DNA of 64,000 bases from Bacteroidales bacterium (lineage in GTDB: Bacteria > Bacteroidota > Bacteroidia > Bacteroidales > 4484-276). Below the pieces are notes generated by a model. It had not been told where the DNA came from. It ran no database searches and worked only from the letters and a program-made list of their open reading frames with translations. Below, in pieces: positions 24,805-32,584 of this stretch. A program made the position numbers and the translations under genes. Location of the stretch: assembly GCA_035647615.1 (NCBI GenBank), contig DASRND010000007.1, positions 62,001 to 126,000 of the forward strand, written 5' to 3'. Every line of letters begins with the position of its first letter. The first letter of the stretch is position 1.

Positions 24805-25356
24805 CTACCTAAAAGCGGTAAGGTACATCCGGCGGCGCTCTACCAAATCGCCAAGCTCGATGGCCATCAGGTGGTTTACCTGCTCAGCCATCGGGAAAAT
24901 GTATTTCATGGTCTGTTCGAGATAGTCGGCCATTTTTTCTTCGATCATGATGTCGAGATGCAGGTCGGTAATATTGCTGATGCGATCGGCTACTTTCAGG
25001 ACTTTGGCTTCGGGCGACCCATATTTCAGAATACGTTCCAGATAACCGATTTTGCTCTCTTCAGGGGTCCGTGTCACCTCCTCCACCAGCCGCACCACCT
25101 CGTCGCCGTCCTCGTCGATCCGCCTGATCTCCTCGCGGTTGCTCAGAGGTACATCTTCAAACAAATCGTGGATCAGCGAAGCTTTTAGCAGCACATGATT
25201 GGTGTAGTGATAGTCGAGAAGGATGGCAAAAGTAGCCATCGTGTGCCTGAACTGGTTGCCGCCTACCTTGCGCGCCACGCCTATCAGCGCCGTCGCCTTC
25301 TGTATGTAAGGCGCCGAAATAAGTTGTATCAATTCATCTTTTTCGATATCTTCCAT
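24805..25356 (-). CDS. RelA/SpoT-type HD hydrolase domain protein
   Basis: A protein of 183 residues consisting of one HD domain. FRHTMAT (H38), LIHDLFEDV (HDxxED at 63-68) and KVLKVADRISNITDL match the (p)ppGpp hydrolase domain of SpoT and of small alarmone hydrolases. No synthetase, TGS or ACT domain is present, so it could be a stand-alone alarmone hydrolase. Nucleotide pyrophosphatase on another substrate is possible. The ATG at 25356 (MEDIEKDELIQL) is chosen because the upstream 16 codons are hydrophobic and atypical. Confidence 0.75.
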   Translation of the reverse strand: MEDIEKDELIQLISAPYIQKATALIGVARKVGGNQFRHTMATFAILLDYHYTNHVLLKASLIHDLFEDVPLSNREEIRRIDEDGDEVVRLVEEVTRTPEESKIGYLERILKYGSPEAKVLKVADRISNITDLHLDIMIEEKMADYLEQTMKYIFPMAEQVNHLMAIELGDLVERRRMYLTAFR

Positions 25357-25437
25357 AGTCTTTGTAGTTAATTGTTGCAAATGTATCAGAAAAAAAACCA
25401 CCAACGAAGTTGATTTGTTCGATGGTTCCCATTTCTT

Positions 25438-26925
25438 TTATTCATTCTCATAAATCCCCACCAGCAACCGCTCTATCTTCCGCTGTAACTCCATCCTGGT
25501 GCAAACAAAATTATTAACCATCACCACCACAATTTTGTTTCGGCCGGCGGCATCCGTCAGCAAGCCGGCATGGCCTGTTACACGCGACATGTTGCCCGTC
25601 TTGGCGCGCCACTTCCCTTCAATCGGTGTACCGTCGCCAAAGTAGCGCAACGTGCCTGAACGTCCGGCCAACGGAAGAGAAGTGAGAAATATATCGCCGT
25701 TTTCACTGTTAATCGCTTCGCGCAAAACAAATGCAAACTGGTGCGCGGTGATGCCGTTGGTACGCGAAAGCCCGCTGCCATCTTCCATAAACAATCCGTC
25801 GGTATCCATCCCTTTTTCTTTCCAGAACTTCTTCAGAACTTCGCAGCCCATTTTTATCTCCGGGGCTTTATCGGCACTTATCGCCAGATGGAGCAGCAAG
25901 GTCTCGGCATAAAGATTTATGCTGTTCAGGTTAAGCTCATGGATAATTTCGGTCAACGACGGCGACGCTATCTTTAGCAACACTTGCTCATTTATCGAAT
26001 CCTGTTGTTGATACTCCGATCGCGCAATTCCATTCACAGCAATCCCCGACTTACCAACTGCCGCCCAAAGTTGCGTGGCCGCGACCAATGCCGGATCAGG
26101 CAAAGCACCTCTTATGGTGAACGCCTTCCGGTAAGGGGGCAACGTGCCACGGACCTCACGGATATTGGTAAGATAACTTCCGTAAATATATGCCTCATCA
26201 CCGGAGCCGCCAGCCATTACGCTGTTGCGAAAAGTAATATCCGGCAGTTTCGGTGTGGTCTTAACGATCTCTGCGGCCGTGCCGGCAGCCCTGGTAGCAA
26301 AGGTGATTTCGTAACTATTATCGAGATAATTGAGGCCGCAGGGAGCAGCTCCGTAGTAGTTGCCGATATCTTCCCAAATCCAGGTGCCGGTAAGTTGCGA
26401 CGATCCGAATAAAGAAGCATCGGCTACGATGTTGCCATCCACAAGCGCAATCCCGGCCTGCAAAAGAGCTGCAGCAAGCCGTTGCATCACATCGCCGTAA
26501 TGCGTCGCAAAACGTGAAGAACCAAAGGTGGGATCGCCGCCACCGCGCAAAATCACATCGCCATGCAGCGTACCCGCCGAATCAATTACACCCTGATAAA
26601 GCAACTGCGTTTCGAAAGTATAGCTGGCGGCAAAAGTTTGCAATGCAGCCGCTGAGACGAGCAGTTTTTGTAGCGATGCCGGAACCAAAGTAAGGTCGGG
26701 CTGATGCTCCATCTCCACTTCTCCACTTTCTGCATCTATCACCAGCACTCCCACCGACGCATGTTGTAAGCAGGAGTTATTAATAAATTCATTTAAAAAT
26801 GCCGGCTGTATTCCTGCCGCGGACTGCCCCTGTGCAGTAGATATTTCAGCGAAAGCTGCGAATAAAAACCATAACAGAAATATACCAGCAAAATGAGAGG
26901 CAGATGAGCGAATCGAGGGCTTCAT
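25438..26925 (-). CDS. dacB: D-Ala-D-Ala carboxypeptidase/endopeptidase (PBP4, S13 family)
   Basis: A 495-residue periplasmic penicillin-binding protein of class C. The signal peptide ends near ISTAQG. Motifs are SxxK (PASLQK, S84/K87), SxN (LNSINLYAETLL) and KTG (WRAKTGNMSRVTGHAG). The large insert after SxxK (VILRGGGDPTFGSSRF, NYLDNSYEITF) is characteristic of PBP4. It trims peptide cross-links in peptidoglycan. Full length; monocistronic on the minus strand. Confidence 0.92.
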   Translation of the reverse strand: MKPSIRSSASHFAGIFLLWFLFAAFAEISTAQGQSAAGIQPAFLNEFINNSCLQHASVGVLVIDAESGEVEMEHQPDLTLVPASLQKLLVSAAALQTFAASYTFETQLLYQGVIDSAGTLHGDVILRGGGDPTFGSSRFATHYGDVMQRLAAALLQAGIALVDGNIVADASLFGSSQLTGTWIWEDIGNYYGAAPCGLNYLDNSYEITFATRAAGTAAEIVKTTPKLPDITFRNSVMAGGSGDEAYIYGSYLTNIREVRGTLPPYRKAFTIRGALPDPALVAATQLWAAVGKSGIAVNGIARSEYQQQDSINEQVLLKIASPSLTEIIHELNLNSINLYAETLLLHLAISADKAPEIKMGCEVLKKFWKEKGMDTDGLFMEDGSGLSRTNGITAHQFAFVLREAINSENGDIFLTSLPLAGRSGTLRYFGDGTPIEGKWRAKTGNMSRVTGHAGLLTDAAGRNKIVVVMVNNFVCTRMELQRKIERLLVGIYENE

Positions 26926-27134
26926 GAAAGACGTATGAGTAGGTAATTAACTCTTGTTTAAAATTAAATGATCGCGGAGCAAAATACTTCTTTTTTGCTT
27001 CAACCCCGACCCCTCTCCAATTGGAGATGGGAGCTCTTCTGCCTGGCTATATGAGAGTTCGTTGAACGAAGCGCTTCGATGGGGCATTGGTGATAGAAAA
27101 ACTGTAGTTTATTGTAAACACCAAATTGTTCCAT

Positions 27135-28556
27135 TTACTTTGTGTATTGATCAATCACCTGCGAGATGGCGCGGCGGCAAGCAGGGCAAAACTCCTGCTT
27201 GTTGCGCGTAAACATGATGCAGTCGATGGCCGAGCGATACATGCCGTGCTGCATGTAGTTGGCTCCCTCAAAGGCGCCGGTAGTGTTTTTATATTCCATC
27301 CTGTCGATCATATTCAGCATCTCCTGCCTTTCGCGGGCAAAGAGCGCTTCCACGCGTGCTTCGGGCACTTTGGCGGCGCGCAGCTCGCGTCGCTCCTTTT
27401 GTATCTCATAGCTGAAAGCATCAAAAGCTTCTTTGTCCCACGGCGTGGGGATAGGCGTTTCAGGCTCGACAAGTTCCTGCCATTTCAAAGCTGACGGATC
27501 GAGCAATGCCGTAACATTTGGCTCATAAGGCTCCACGGTAATTTCGGCCATTTCATAGCTTACGTCGGCGGTGTAATATTCGTCGGCCAGCCCGGCAAAA
27601 GAATGCCCAAACTCATGCACAAAGATGTAATCCGAAAACTTGTTGTCGACGGCCACGGTGGAGTAGAGATTATAAATACCGCCACCGCCGTAGGTCTGCT
27701 CGTTGATAAGGATAAACATGGCGTCGTAAGGCACGTTGGCGGCAGCATCGCGGATGGCGCGGTTGTCGGTGGCCAGGGCATAACGCTCCGAATCGAAAGC
27801 ACTGTAAGAAACCGACAGTGGCGTGCGCCGGAAACTGCCGGGGTGTGGTTTGTTGACGCCACTTTCGGCAGCAGGTGTTTCCACCAACCGCACATTAAAA
27901 TCTGCTTTGCGCGATTTGTAAGGCTCTACATCAAACATCGCCTGGATGAGCCGACGGGCGTCGCCATTGAATTTCTCCATCTCGCCGGCGCTGTAGCCGT
28001 CGCCCAGAATCACCAGATCGACATGCGTGGCCGGGTCGCCGTTTTCGAAAAGGGTTTGTGTGGTTAATTCCGATTGCAGCGGAGCAGGATTTACGTTGCG
28101 CGCCGCCGGATCGATGGTGGTATTCCACAGCGGTACAAACTTGTTGGTGGCATCCCGCTTCGAGATGGTGAGCACCACAGGATGCTGCGGCCAGGGAAAC
28201 CGCACCGACTCATGAAAAGTGCCCCAGTTTATTTTTGCTTCCGCAATGCTCTGCCATTCGCCAAAGATGCTGGCAAAACCCCGGCTGTAAAGCAAGGCTC
28301 CTGTGGCGGCATCGGTAACTTCGTAAAAATACAATCCCCTGTTCAACGTATCCAGAAGCACCGTTTGGCTGCCGGCCCACGCGCCGTCATTCAGGATGCG
28401 ATCCACCGAGAAATGCTCCTCGCTTGCCGTACCTGTATGGAAATAATCTACCCGCATGGTGTTGCCGGTAAAAGTCTTATCGAAATCAACCGCCGCCTGC
28501 GGCCTTGCCTGCGTAGCTGCCACGAACAACAACAATAGTAAAATCCTGGTTTTCAT
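27135..28556 (-). CDS. M64-family (IgA peptidase-like) metallopeptidase
   Basis: A 473-residue secreted peptidase. The signal peptide ends near ATQARPQ. The N-terminal half is a beta-rich domain. The zinc motif is VHEFGHSFAGLADEYYT (H314, E315, H318), as in M64, preceded by VILGDGYSAGEMEKF, another family hallmark. The C-terminus has FCPACRRAISQVIDQY. Substrates are likely host or environmental proteins; the IgA specificity of the name-giving enzyme should not be assumed. Confidence 0.88.
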   Translation of the reverse strand: MKTRILLLLLFVAATQARPQAAVDFDKTFTGNTMRVDYFHTGTASEEHFSVDRILNDGAWAGSQTVLLDTLNRGLYFYEVTDAATGALLYSRGFASIFGEWQSIAEAKINWGTFHESVRFPWPQHPVVLTISKRDATNKFVPLWNTTIDPAARNVNPAPLQSELTTQTLFENGDPATHVDLVILGDGYSAGEMEKFNGDARRLIQAMFDVEPYKSRKADFNVRLVETPAAESGVNKPHPGSFRRTPLSVSYSAFDSERYALATDNRAIRDAAANVPYDAMFILINEQTYGGGGIYNLYSTVAVDNKFSDYIFVHEFGHSFAGLADEYYTADVSYEMAEITVEPYEPNVTALLDPSALKWQELVEPETPIPTPWDKEAFDAFSYEIQKERRELRAAKVPEARVEALFARERQEMLNMIDRMEYKNTTGAFEGANYMQHGMYRSAIDCIMFTRNKQEFCPACRRAISQVIDQYTK

Positions 28557-28736
28557 ATCTCTTATTTTTATGATAAATGCTCTTGTAACAAAGCTTCAAA
28601 ACTATAAAAAATAGAGATGGCGGAGGAAAATCTACTGTCCACGAATTTCAACTGTCCATGAATTACCACCAATTAAGCTAGTTACCGCGAATTAATTTAT
28701 TGTAATTCAATGCGGGCATCAGTCGCCCCAAGCAGC

Positions 28737-28818
28737 AGTCACACCGTGAATTCTGCCTAAGCCTAAAACAACAGCCCGAACATTTATTGGTTGGCCTGGC
28801 GTTATTCACGGGGGAACT
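28737..28818. repeat. 82-bp palindromic element, copy B
   Basis: Starts AGTCACACCGTGAAT and ends ATTCACGGGGGAACT. Interior GCCTAAGCC and GGCCTGGC form an inner stem. Same length and orientation as copies C and D. It marks the left edge of the restriction-modification segment. Confidence 0.8.
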
Positions 28819-28869
28819 TTTAAAACCGGATTGGAGGTTTTTCGTATTCTCCCTCATCTAGGGAAAGCC

Positions 28870-29050
28870 ATTCAAGTTCGCACAGGATTCTTTATTCATC
28901 ATGGTTCTAAAAAGCAACGGGATGTTTTTCCGTTCAAAATACTTTTTAACTTTGGCAACTTTTAAGAATTAATCTTTGGCTCATGGAAAACTCTGAAAAT
29001 AGCTTGGCTTACAATAACCACCCCAGAAATCTGGTGGGCAGCCTGGATTT
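28870..29050 (+). repeat. duplicated leader block, copy 1
   Basis: From TTTATTCA (28891) through TTCTAAAAAG, CAAAAT and the micro-ORF start at 28983, this stretch runs in parallel with 34265-34450. The distance from TTTATTCA to the ATG is 92 bp here and 93 bp there. Both copies follow an 82-bp element. Confidence 0.6.
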
Positions 29051-29168
29051 TGGAAAGTGTTATGTAAACATCATAAGAGTGAAAAGCCTACAAGAAACCA
29101 CTTGGAGCCAAATCGGATTACGCCGATTTGCTGGAGTATGTTCACAAATCATGAAAAGACATAAATGA
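28983..29168 (+). CDS. micro-ORF with NSENSL start, copy 1
   Basis: A possible 61-codon frame starting MENSENSLAYNNHPRN. Its first 15 residues match the frame at 34379 (MRNSENSLTCDNHHGN), after which the two diverge. No domain or signal peptide is recognised. Either the conserved part is a leader or the remains of a mobile gene, or it is a real small protein. Confidence 0.3.
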   Translation: MENSENSLAYNNHPRNLVGSLDFGKCYVNIIRVKSLQETTWSQIGLRRFAGVCSQIMKRHK

Positions 29169-29228
29169 AATAAAATCTCAGGTTAACCAATAACTTTGGG
29201 CAACATGCTAAAAAGTCAACAGAACAAG

Positions 29229-29236
29229 TATCTTTG
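29229..29236 (+). promoter_or_regulatory. -7 box of the restriction-modification operon
   Basis: TATCTTTG, a perfect TAnnTTTG box, ends 16 bp before the start codon of the restriction gene. No TTG at the expected -33 position. Confidence 0.45.
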
Positions 29237-29252
29237 TAAAAAACATAAATAA

Positions 29253-30389
29253 ATGGCATACGATTCAGTAGATAAATTACAAAACGCTCTTGTAGAGAAA
29301 GTTTTTCATTACACTCAAGACAAGAAAAAGGCAGCTGGCAGGGCACTTGGGACGATGGTTGAAATCATAACATACTACTTGCTCAAAACTTGGGGCTTCA
29401 ATAACTCAACTTCAATAGAGAGAGGTCTTGTGGAATATGGAAATGAAGATATCTGCCACAATGTTGAATACTCTCTACACCCTATAATCAAAGAACATGA
29501 AGTAACTATTGACAGATGCAGCAATTCCATAACAGCTACGAGGATATTAAAAGCATTAGCAGAAAACGTAGATATTACCAAGTTCAAAAAAAGGAATAAC
29601 AACCTTCTCGACAAGCATAATATTCTCCGCAACGCTTGCACTATTGGCGAGTCCGAAGACTCCTTCCTGCTTACCAGCTTTAAATCAATAGGACAAGATA
29701 AATATGAACTGTTCGTCTTCGAACAAAAGCAAAAGCCATATGCAATCTTTGAATGCAAGCGAGTTGGAGTTGAGGAAGGAAATAAAAAAGGACCACAGAC
29801 AATTGAGAAAGCAAAGCAGGGAGCATATGTTGCAAGAACTGCATCATCACTTCAAAAAATCAGAACAGATACTGGTGAAAAGTATGGGCTTATTTACCGT
29901 TCAAACAATGAGCCGTACATAAAACCATATATTGATTTGATGGAGGAAGTAATTTACTCAGATGATACCGAACTACTTAAAAAATTCATTTTAACTGTAG
30001 GCGTTGTCAGCAACCATGGAAATTGGTTTACAGCAGAAAACCATAATAAAGAATTAAAGGTTTTAGCTCATTCATATGATTGGTTAATATTCTTAACAGA
30101 CAATGGGTTGGCTCAATTTATTGAAGAATTAATTCTGAATCCGATACCGGAATACTCTAAAGTTCAAGAAGCCTTTAAAAGCAGTTATACTGCTGATAAA
30201 AAGAGAAACGTTTTCACAAAAGTCAAAATGGATTTTGAGGCAGATGCTATTTTGCTGAAATATTTCTCTGACAAATTGAATGAAATAGAAGGTTGGTTCA
30301 ATATCATTGCGCCAGCGGAAAAAAGCATTACTGAATTAAAGAACGAAATTATTGAGTTGCGTTCAAAAAATTGGAAAGAAATTTTATGA
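29253..30389 (+). CDS. putative type II restriction endonuclease
   Basis: A 378-residue AT-rich gene. The identification rests on a PD-(D/E)XK-like core: ELFVFEQ followed by KPYAIFECKRVGVEEG, where E167-x-K169 would be catalytic, and on the methyltransferase gene that overlaps its end by 4 bp (ATGA). I do not recognise the exact subfamily or recognition site. A helical C-terminus (KSITELKNEIIELRSKNW) could serve dimerisation. Codon use is more AT-rich than in the flanking M64 and M81 genes, consistent with transfer. Confidence 0.65.
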   Translation: MAYDSVDKLQNALVEKVFHYTQDKKKAAGRALGTMVEIITYYLLKTWGFNNSTSIERGLVEYGNEDICHNVEYSLHPIIKEHEVTIDRCSNSITATRILKALAENVDITKFKKRNNNLLDKHNILRNACTIGESEDSFLLTSFKSIGQDKYELFVFEQKQKPYAIFECKRVGVEEGNKKGPQTIEKAKQGAYVARTASSLQKIRTDTGEKYGLIYRSNNEPYIKPYIDLMEEVIYSDDTELLKKFILTVGVVSNHGNWFTAENHNKELKVLAHSYDWLIFLTDNGLAQFIEELILNPIPEYSKVQEAFKSSYTADKKRNVFTKVKMDFEADAILLKYFSDKLNEIEGWFNIIAPAEKSITELKNEIIELRSKNWKEIL

Positions 30390-30973
30390 GTGCGGGTAGA
30401 ACAGTAAATTCAAAAAGTCAAAGTTGGGGAACTCCTCCCAAATATGTAAATGTCATCAGGCGTTTTTTTGGAGGCTTAATTTCATTAGATCCGTGCTCAA
30501 ATGAATACTCAATAGTCCATGCTGAAAAGGAGTTTATGCTACCCAAAAATGATGGACTAAAAGAAGAATGGAACTATCCAACTATTTATATGAATCCCCC
30601 ATACGGTGCTGATAGAGATAGGGGAACAACCATTAAAAACTGGTTAGCAAAATGTGCCTTGACACATAATAAATTTGATTCAGAAATATTAGCTTTAGTA
30701 CCAGTTGCTACGAATACCGGACATTGGAAACAAAGTATTTTTGGACAAGCCAAAGCTATATGCTTTCTCTATGATACTAGATTGAAATTCCTTGAAAATG
30801 GTTCTGGTGCCGGAAAAGGCGCGCCAATGGCATGCGCAATGATTTATTGGGGACATGACTATGACAAGTTCTTTGATGTATTTATAGAATTTGGTGCTGT
30901 CATTGACATCTCAAATCTTCAAGATTCGGAAATAGGAGCAACAAGGAATTATTTGAAATTTGAATTTCAATAA
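30386..30973 (+). CDS. DNA N6-adenine methyltransferase (phage Dam-like)
   Basis: A 195-residue methyltransferase of the DNA_N-6-adenine-MTase family. SQSWGTPPKYVNVIRRFFGG leads into ISLDPCSNEYS (motif I-like) and YMNPPYGAD (catalytic NPPY at 70-73). These are the hallmarks of phage-type Dam enzymes. The start overlaps the endonuclease stop by 4 bp, and the ATG at 30386 gives MSAGRTVNSK. In this context it should protect host DNA from the upstream endonuclease. AT-rich like its partner. Confidence 0.85.
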   Translation: MSAGRTVNSKSQSWGTPPKYVNVIRRFFGGLISLDPCSNEYSIVHAEKEFMLPKNDGLKEEWNYPTIYMNPPYGADRDRGTTIKNWLAKCALTHNKFDSEILALVPVATNTGHWKQSIFGQAKAICFLYDTRLKFLENGSGAGKGAPMACAMIYWGHDYDKFFDVFIEFGAVIDISNLQDSEIGATRNYLKFEFQ

Positions 30974-31237
30974 AATATAATTGCCCAACCATGGCTATCC
31001 TTAATGCAGAGTTTGGCTTTAGAATGAAAGTAATACCATTTAATAAACTTGTTTAGTAGGTGGCTAGTGAAGTGCTCTGAAAACCACCCAAACGCTAACA
31101 GCAGTCTGGCACAATAGCAGAATCAATTTTCATTTGGAAGCTTGAGAACTTTCTTTAAATTTGCAGCAGTTCGACAGGGGAGTCTCCCAAACCACCACCT
31201 TCGGATAGCTGAAAAACGTTGTATTAAATTTATCAAT
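30974..31237. other. 264-bp gap with a strong promoter
   Basis: Apart from the promoter at 31133-31163 the stretch holds no frame or repeat I recognise. Confidence 0.5.
31133..31163 (+). promoter_or_regulatory. promoter of the GNAT gene
   Basis: TTTG (31133-31136), 19 bp, TAAATTTG (31156-31163). It fits the Bacteroidota -33/-7 consensus fully. The leader would be about 68 bases. Confidence 0.65.
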
Positions 31238-31720
31238 ATGAAAATAAGAAAAGCAAAACTGCAAGACATAGAACAAGTGACGAATTATGGCCTGATTTTA
31301 TTAAAGCAACATTCCGATCTCGATCCATATTTTGTTCCCACCGACGCCGTAGAAGAAGTGTATCGAGATTTTATGGAGCGAAGTCTGCTTTCGGAGGATA
31401 GGCTTCTTCTGGTTGCGGAAATTGACGGGAAAATAGTTGGATATGCTGCAGCAGAAATTCAGGCGAGGTCGCCAATATTCAGGATTGCTAAAAATGGATA
31501 CATAAACGATGTGTTTGTAGAAGAAGAATTCAGGAAACTCGGCATTGCCAGGGAGTTTTTGACAGAGCTTAAAAAATGGTTTGAAAGTAAGGGCATCAAA
31601 CACGTCGAACTATCAGTTCTTGCCGACAACGAGGTTGGTAAAAAGACCTGGGCTAAGTTTGGATTTGAGACTTACGAAATTAAAAAAAGAGTAAGTATTG
31701 GGAAATTTAAAATCGAATGA
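31238..31720 (+). CDS. GNAT-family N-acetyltransferase
   Basis: A 160-residue acetyltransferase. The acetyl-CoA-binding core is INDVFVEEEFRKLGIAREFLTELKKW, with R-K-L-G-I-A as motif A, followed by VELSVLADNEVGKKTWAKFGFE. The start at 31238 (MKIRKAKLQDIEQV) is the normal GNAT beginning; a longer frame upstream would include the leader. Substrate unknown. The gene lies in the accessory segment between two 82-bp elements. Confidence 0.85.
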   Translation: MKIRKAKLQDIEQVTNYGLILLKQHSDLDPYFVPTDAVEEVYRDFMERSLLSEDRLLLVAEIDGKIVGYAAAEIQARSPIFRIAKNGYINDVFVEEEFRKLGIAREFLTELKKWFESKGIKHVELSVLADNEVGKKTWAKFGFETYEIKKRVSIGKFKIE

Positions 31721-31797
31721 TAACCGGCAATAAAAACACACCTCCAATCCCTTAGTCCCAAGCATAAAAAGGGACTGCAAACAGACAATAACAGAAT

Positions 31798-32376
31798 ATG
31801 GAACAAGCATACATCGTAGAAAAAACGTTTGACAAAATTGACTTCACAGACAAACCTTTGACAAAAGGGGAGTATGAAAATTGCCGGTTTCTCAATTGCG
31901 ACTTTTCAAATAGTGACCTGGCCGACTATAAGTTTGCCGATTGTGAGTTTTCGGGATGTAATTTGAGTTTGGCCAAACTTACAAAGACAGCATTTCGGGG
32001 CATAAAATTCAAGGAGTGCAAAATGTTGGGATTGAACTTTGACAATTGCAACGCATTTGGACTTTCCTTCAGCTTCGAAAATTGCATTTTAAATCACTCT
32101 TCGTTTTACAAGACAAAAATCAAAAAAACATCTTTCAAAAACACCCAATTGCAGGAAGTCGATTTTACATCCTGCGACCTGACAAATTCGCTGTTTGATG
32201 ATTGCGACCTGACCAGAGCAACTTTTGACAATACAATTATTGAAAAAGCAGATTTTCGGACTTCCTTCAACTACTCGATCGACCCGGAAATTAACCGAAT
32301 TAAGAAAGCGAAATTTTCTATCCATGGGATTCCGGGGCTTCTAGGCAAATACGATATAGAAATCGAAAACACGTAA
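31798..32376 (+). CDS. pentapeptide-repeat protein
   Basis: A 192-residue protein built from A(D/N)LxX-type pentapeptides: CRFLNCDFSNSDLADYKFADCEFSGCNL is the clearest run, and a second block starts near residue 96 (NCILNHSSFYKTKIKKTSFKNT). The fold is a right-handed quadrilateral beta-helix that can mimic DNA. Relatives include Qnr and McbG, which protect gyrase from quinolones or microcins, but function cannot be inferred from the fold alone. It may protect against a toxin. It sits just upstream of 82-bp copy C. Confidence 0.85.
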   Translation: MEQAYIVEKTFDKIDFTDKPLTKGEYENCRFLNCDFSNSDLADYKFADCEFSGCNLSLAKLTKTAFRGIKFKECKMLGLNFDNCNAFGLSFSFENCILNHSSFYKTKIKKTSFKNTQLQEVDFTSCDLTNSLFDDCDLTRATFDNTIIEKADFRTSFNYSIDPEINRIKKAKFSIHGIPGLLGKYDIEIENT

Positions 32377-32406
32377 TAATATGCACCCAGGAACAAAAAC
32401 GGCTAT

Positions 32407-32488
32407 AGTCACCCTGTGAATTCCACCTAAGCCTGAAACATTAGCCAGATCATTAGTTTGTTGGCCTGGCGTTATTCACGAGGTGACT
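32407..32488. repeat. 82-bp palindromic element, copy C
   Basis: Starts AGTCACCCTGTGAAT and ends ATTCACGAGGTGACT; interior CCTAAGCC and GGCCTGGC as in copy B. It stands between the pentapeptide gene and the M81 gene, at the point where base composition changes from AT-rich back to core-like. Confidence 0.8.
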
Positions 32489-32535
32489 TTCAAAGGAGGG
32501 ATTATGATTTGGAAGTGCCTTTTCAGAAATTTACC

Positions 32536-32543
32536 TATTTTTG
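32536..32543 (+). promoter_or_regulatory. -7 box of the M81 gene
   Basis: TATTTTTG, 41 bp before the start codon. The nearest TTTG upstream is 25 bp away, too far for a standard -33 box. Confidence 0.35.
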
Positions 32544-32584
32544 AAGCATTCTGAAAAACAGAAATAAATCACAAAATAACCGCT

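Larger units (their letters stand above)
28557..29252. other. 696-bp intergenic region at an accessory boundary
   Basis: Between the M64 gene and the restriction gene. It holds an 82-bp element (28737-28818), a leader block shared with 34265-34450 (about 28870-29050), a micro-ORF starting at 28983, a small hairpin (29109-29130, CAAATCGG/CCGATTTG) and the -7 box of the restriction operon (29229-29236). Confidence 0.6.

Noticed and set aside
30974-31237. Possible integron-type attC site between the methyltransferase and GNAT genes
   Set aside because: No RYYYAAC/GTTRRRY pair in a palindromic arrangement was found; only a normal promoter is supported.
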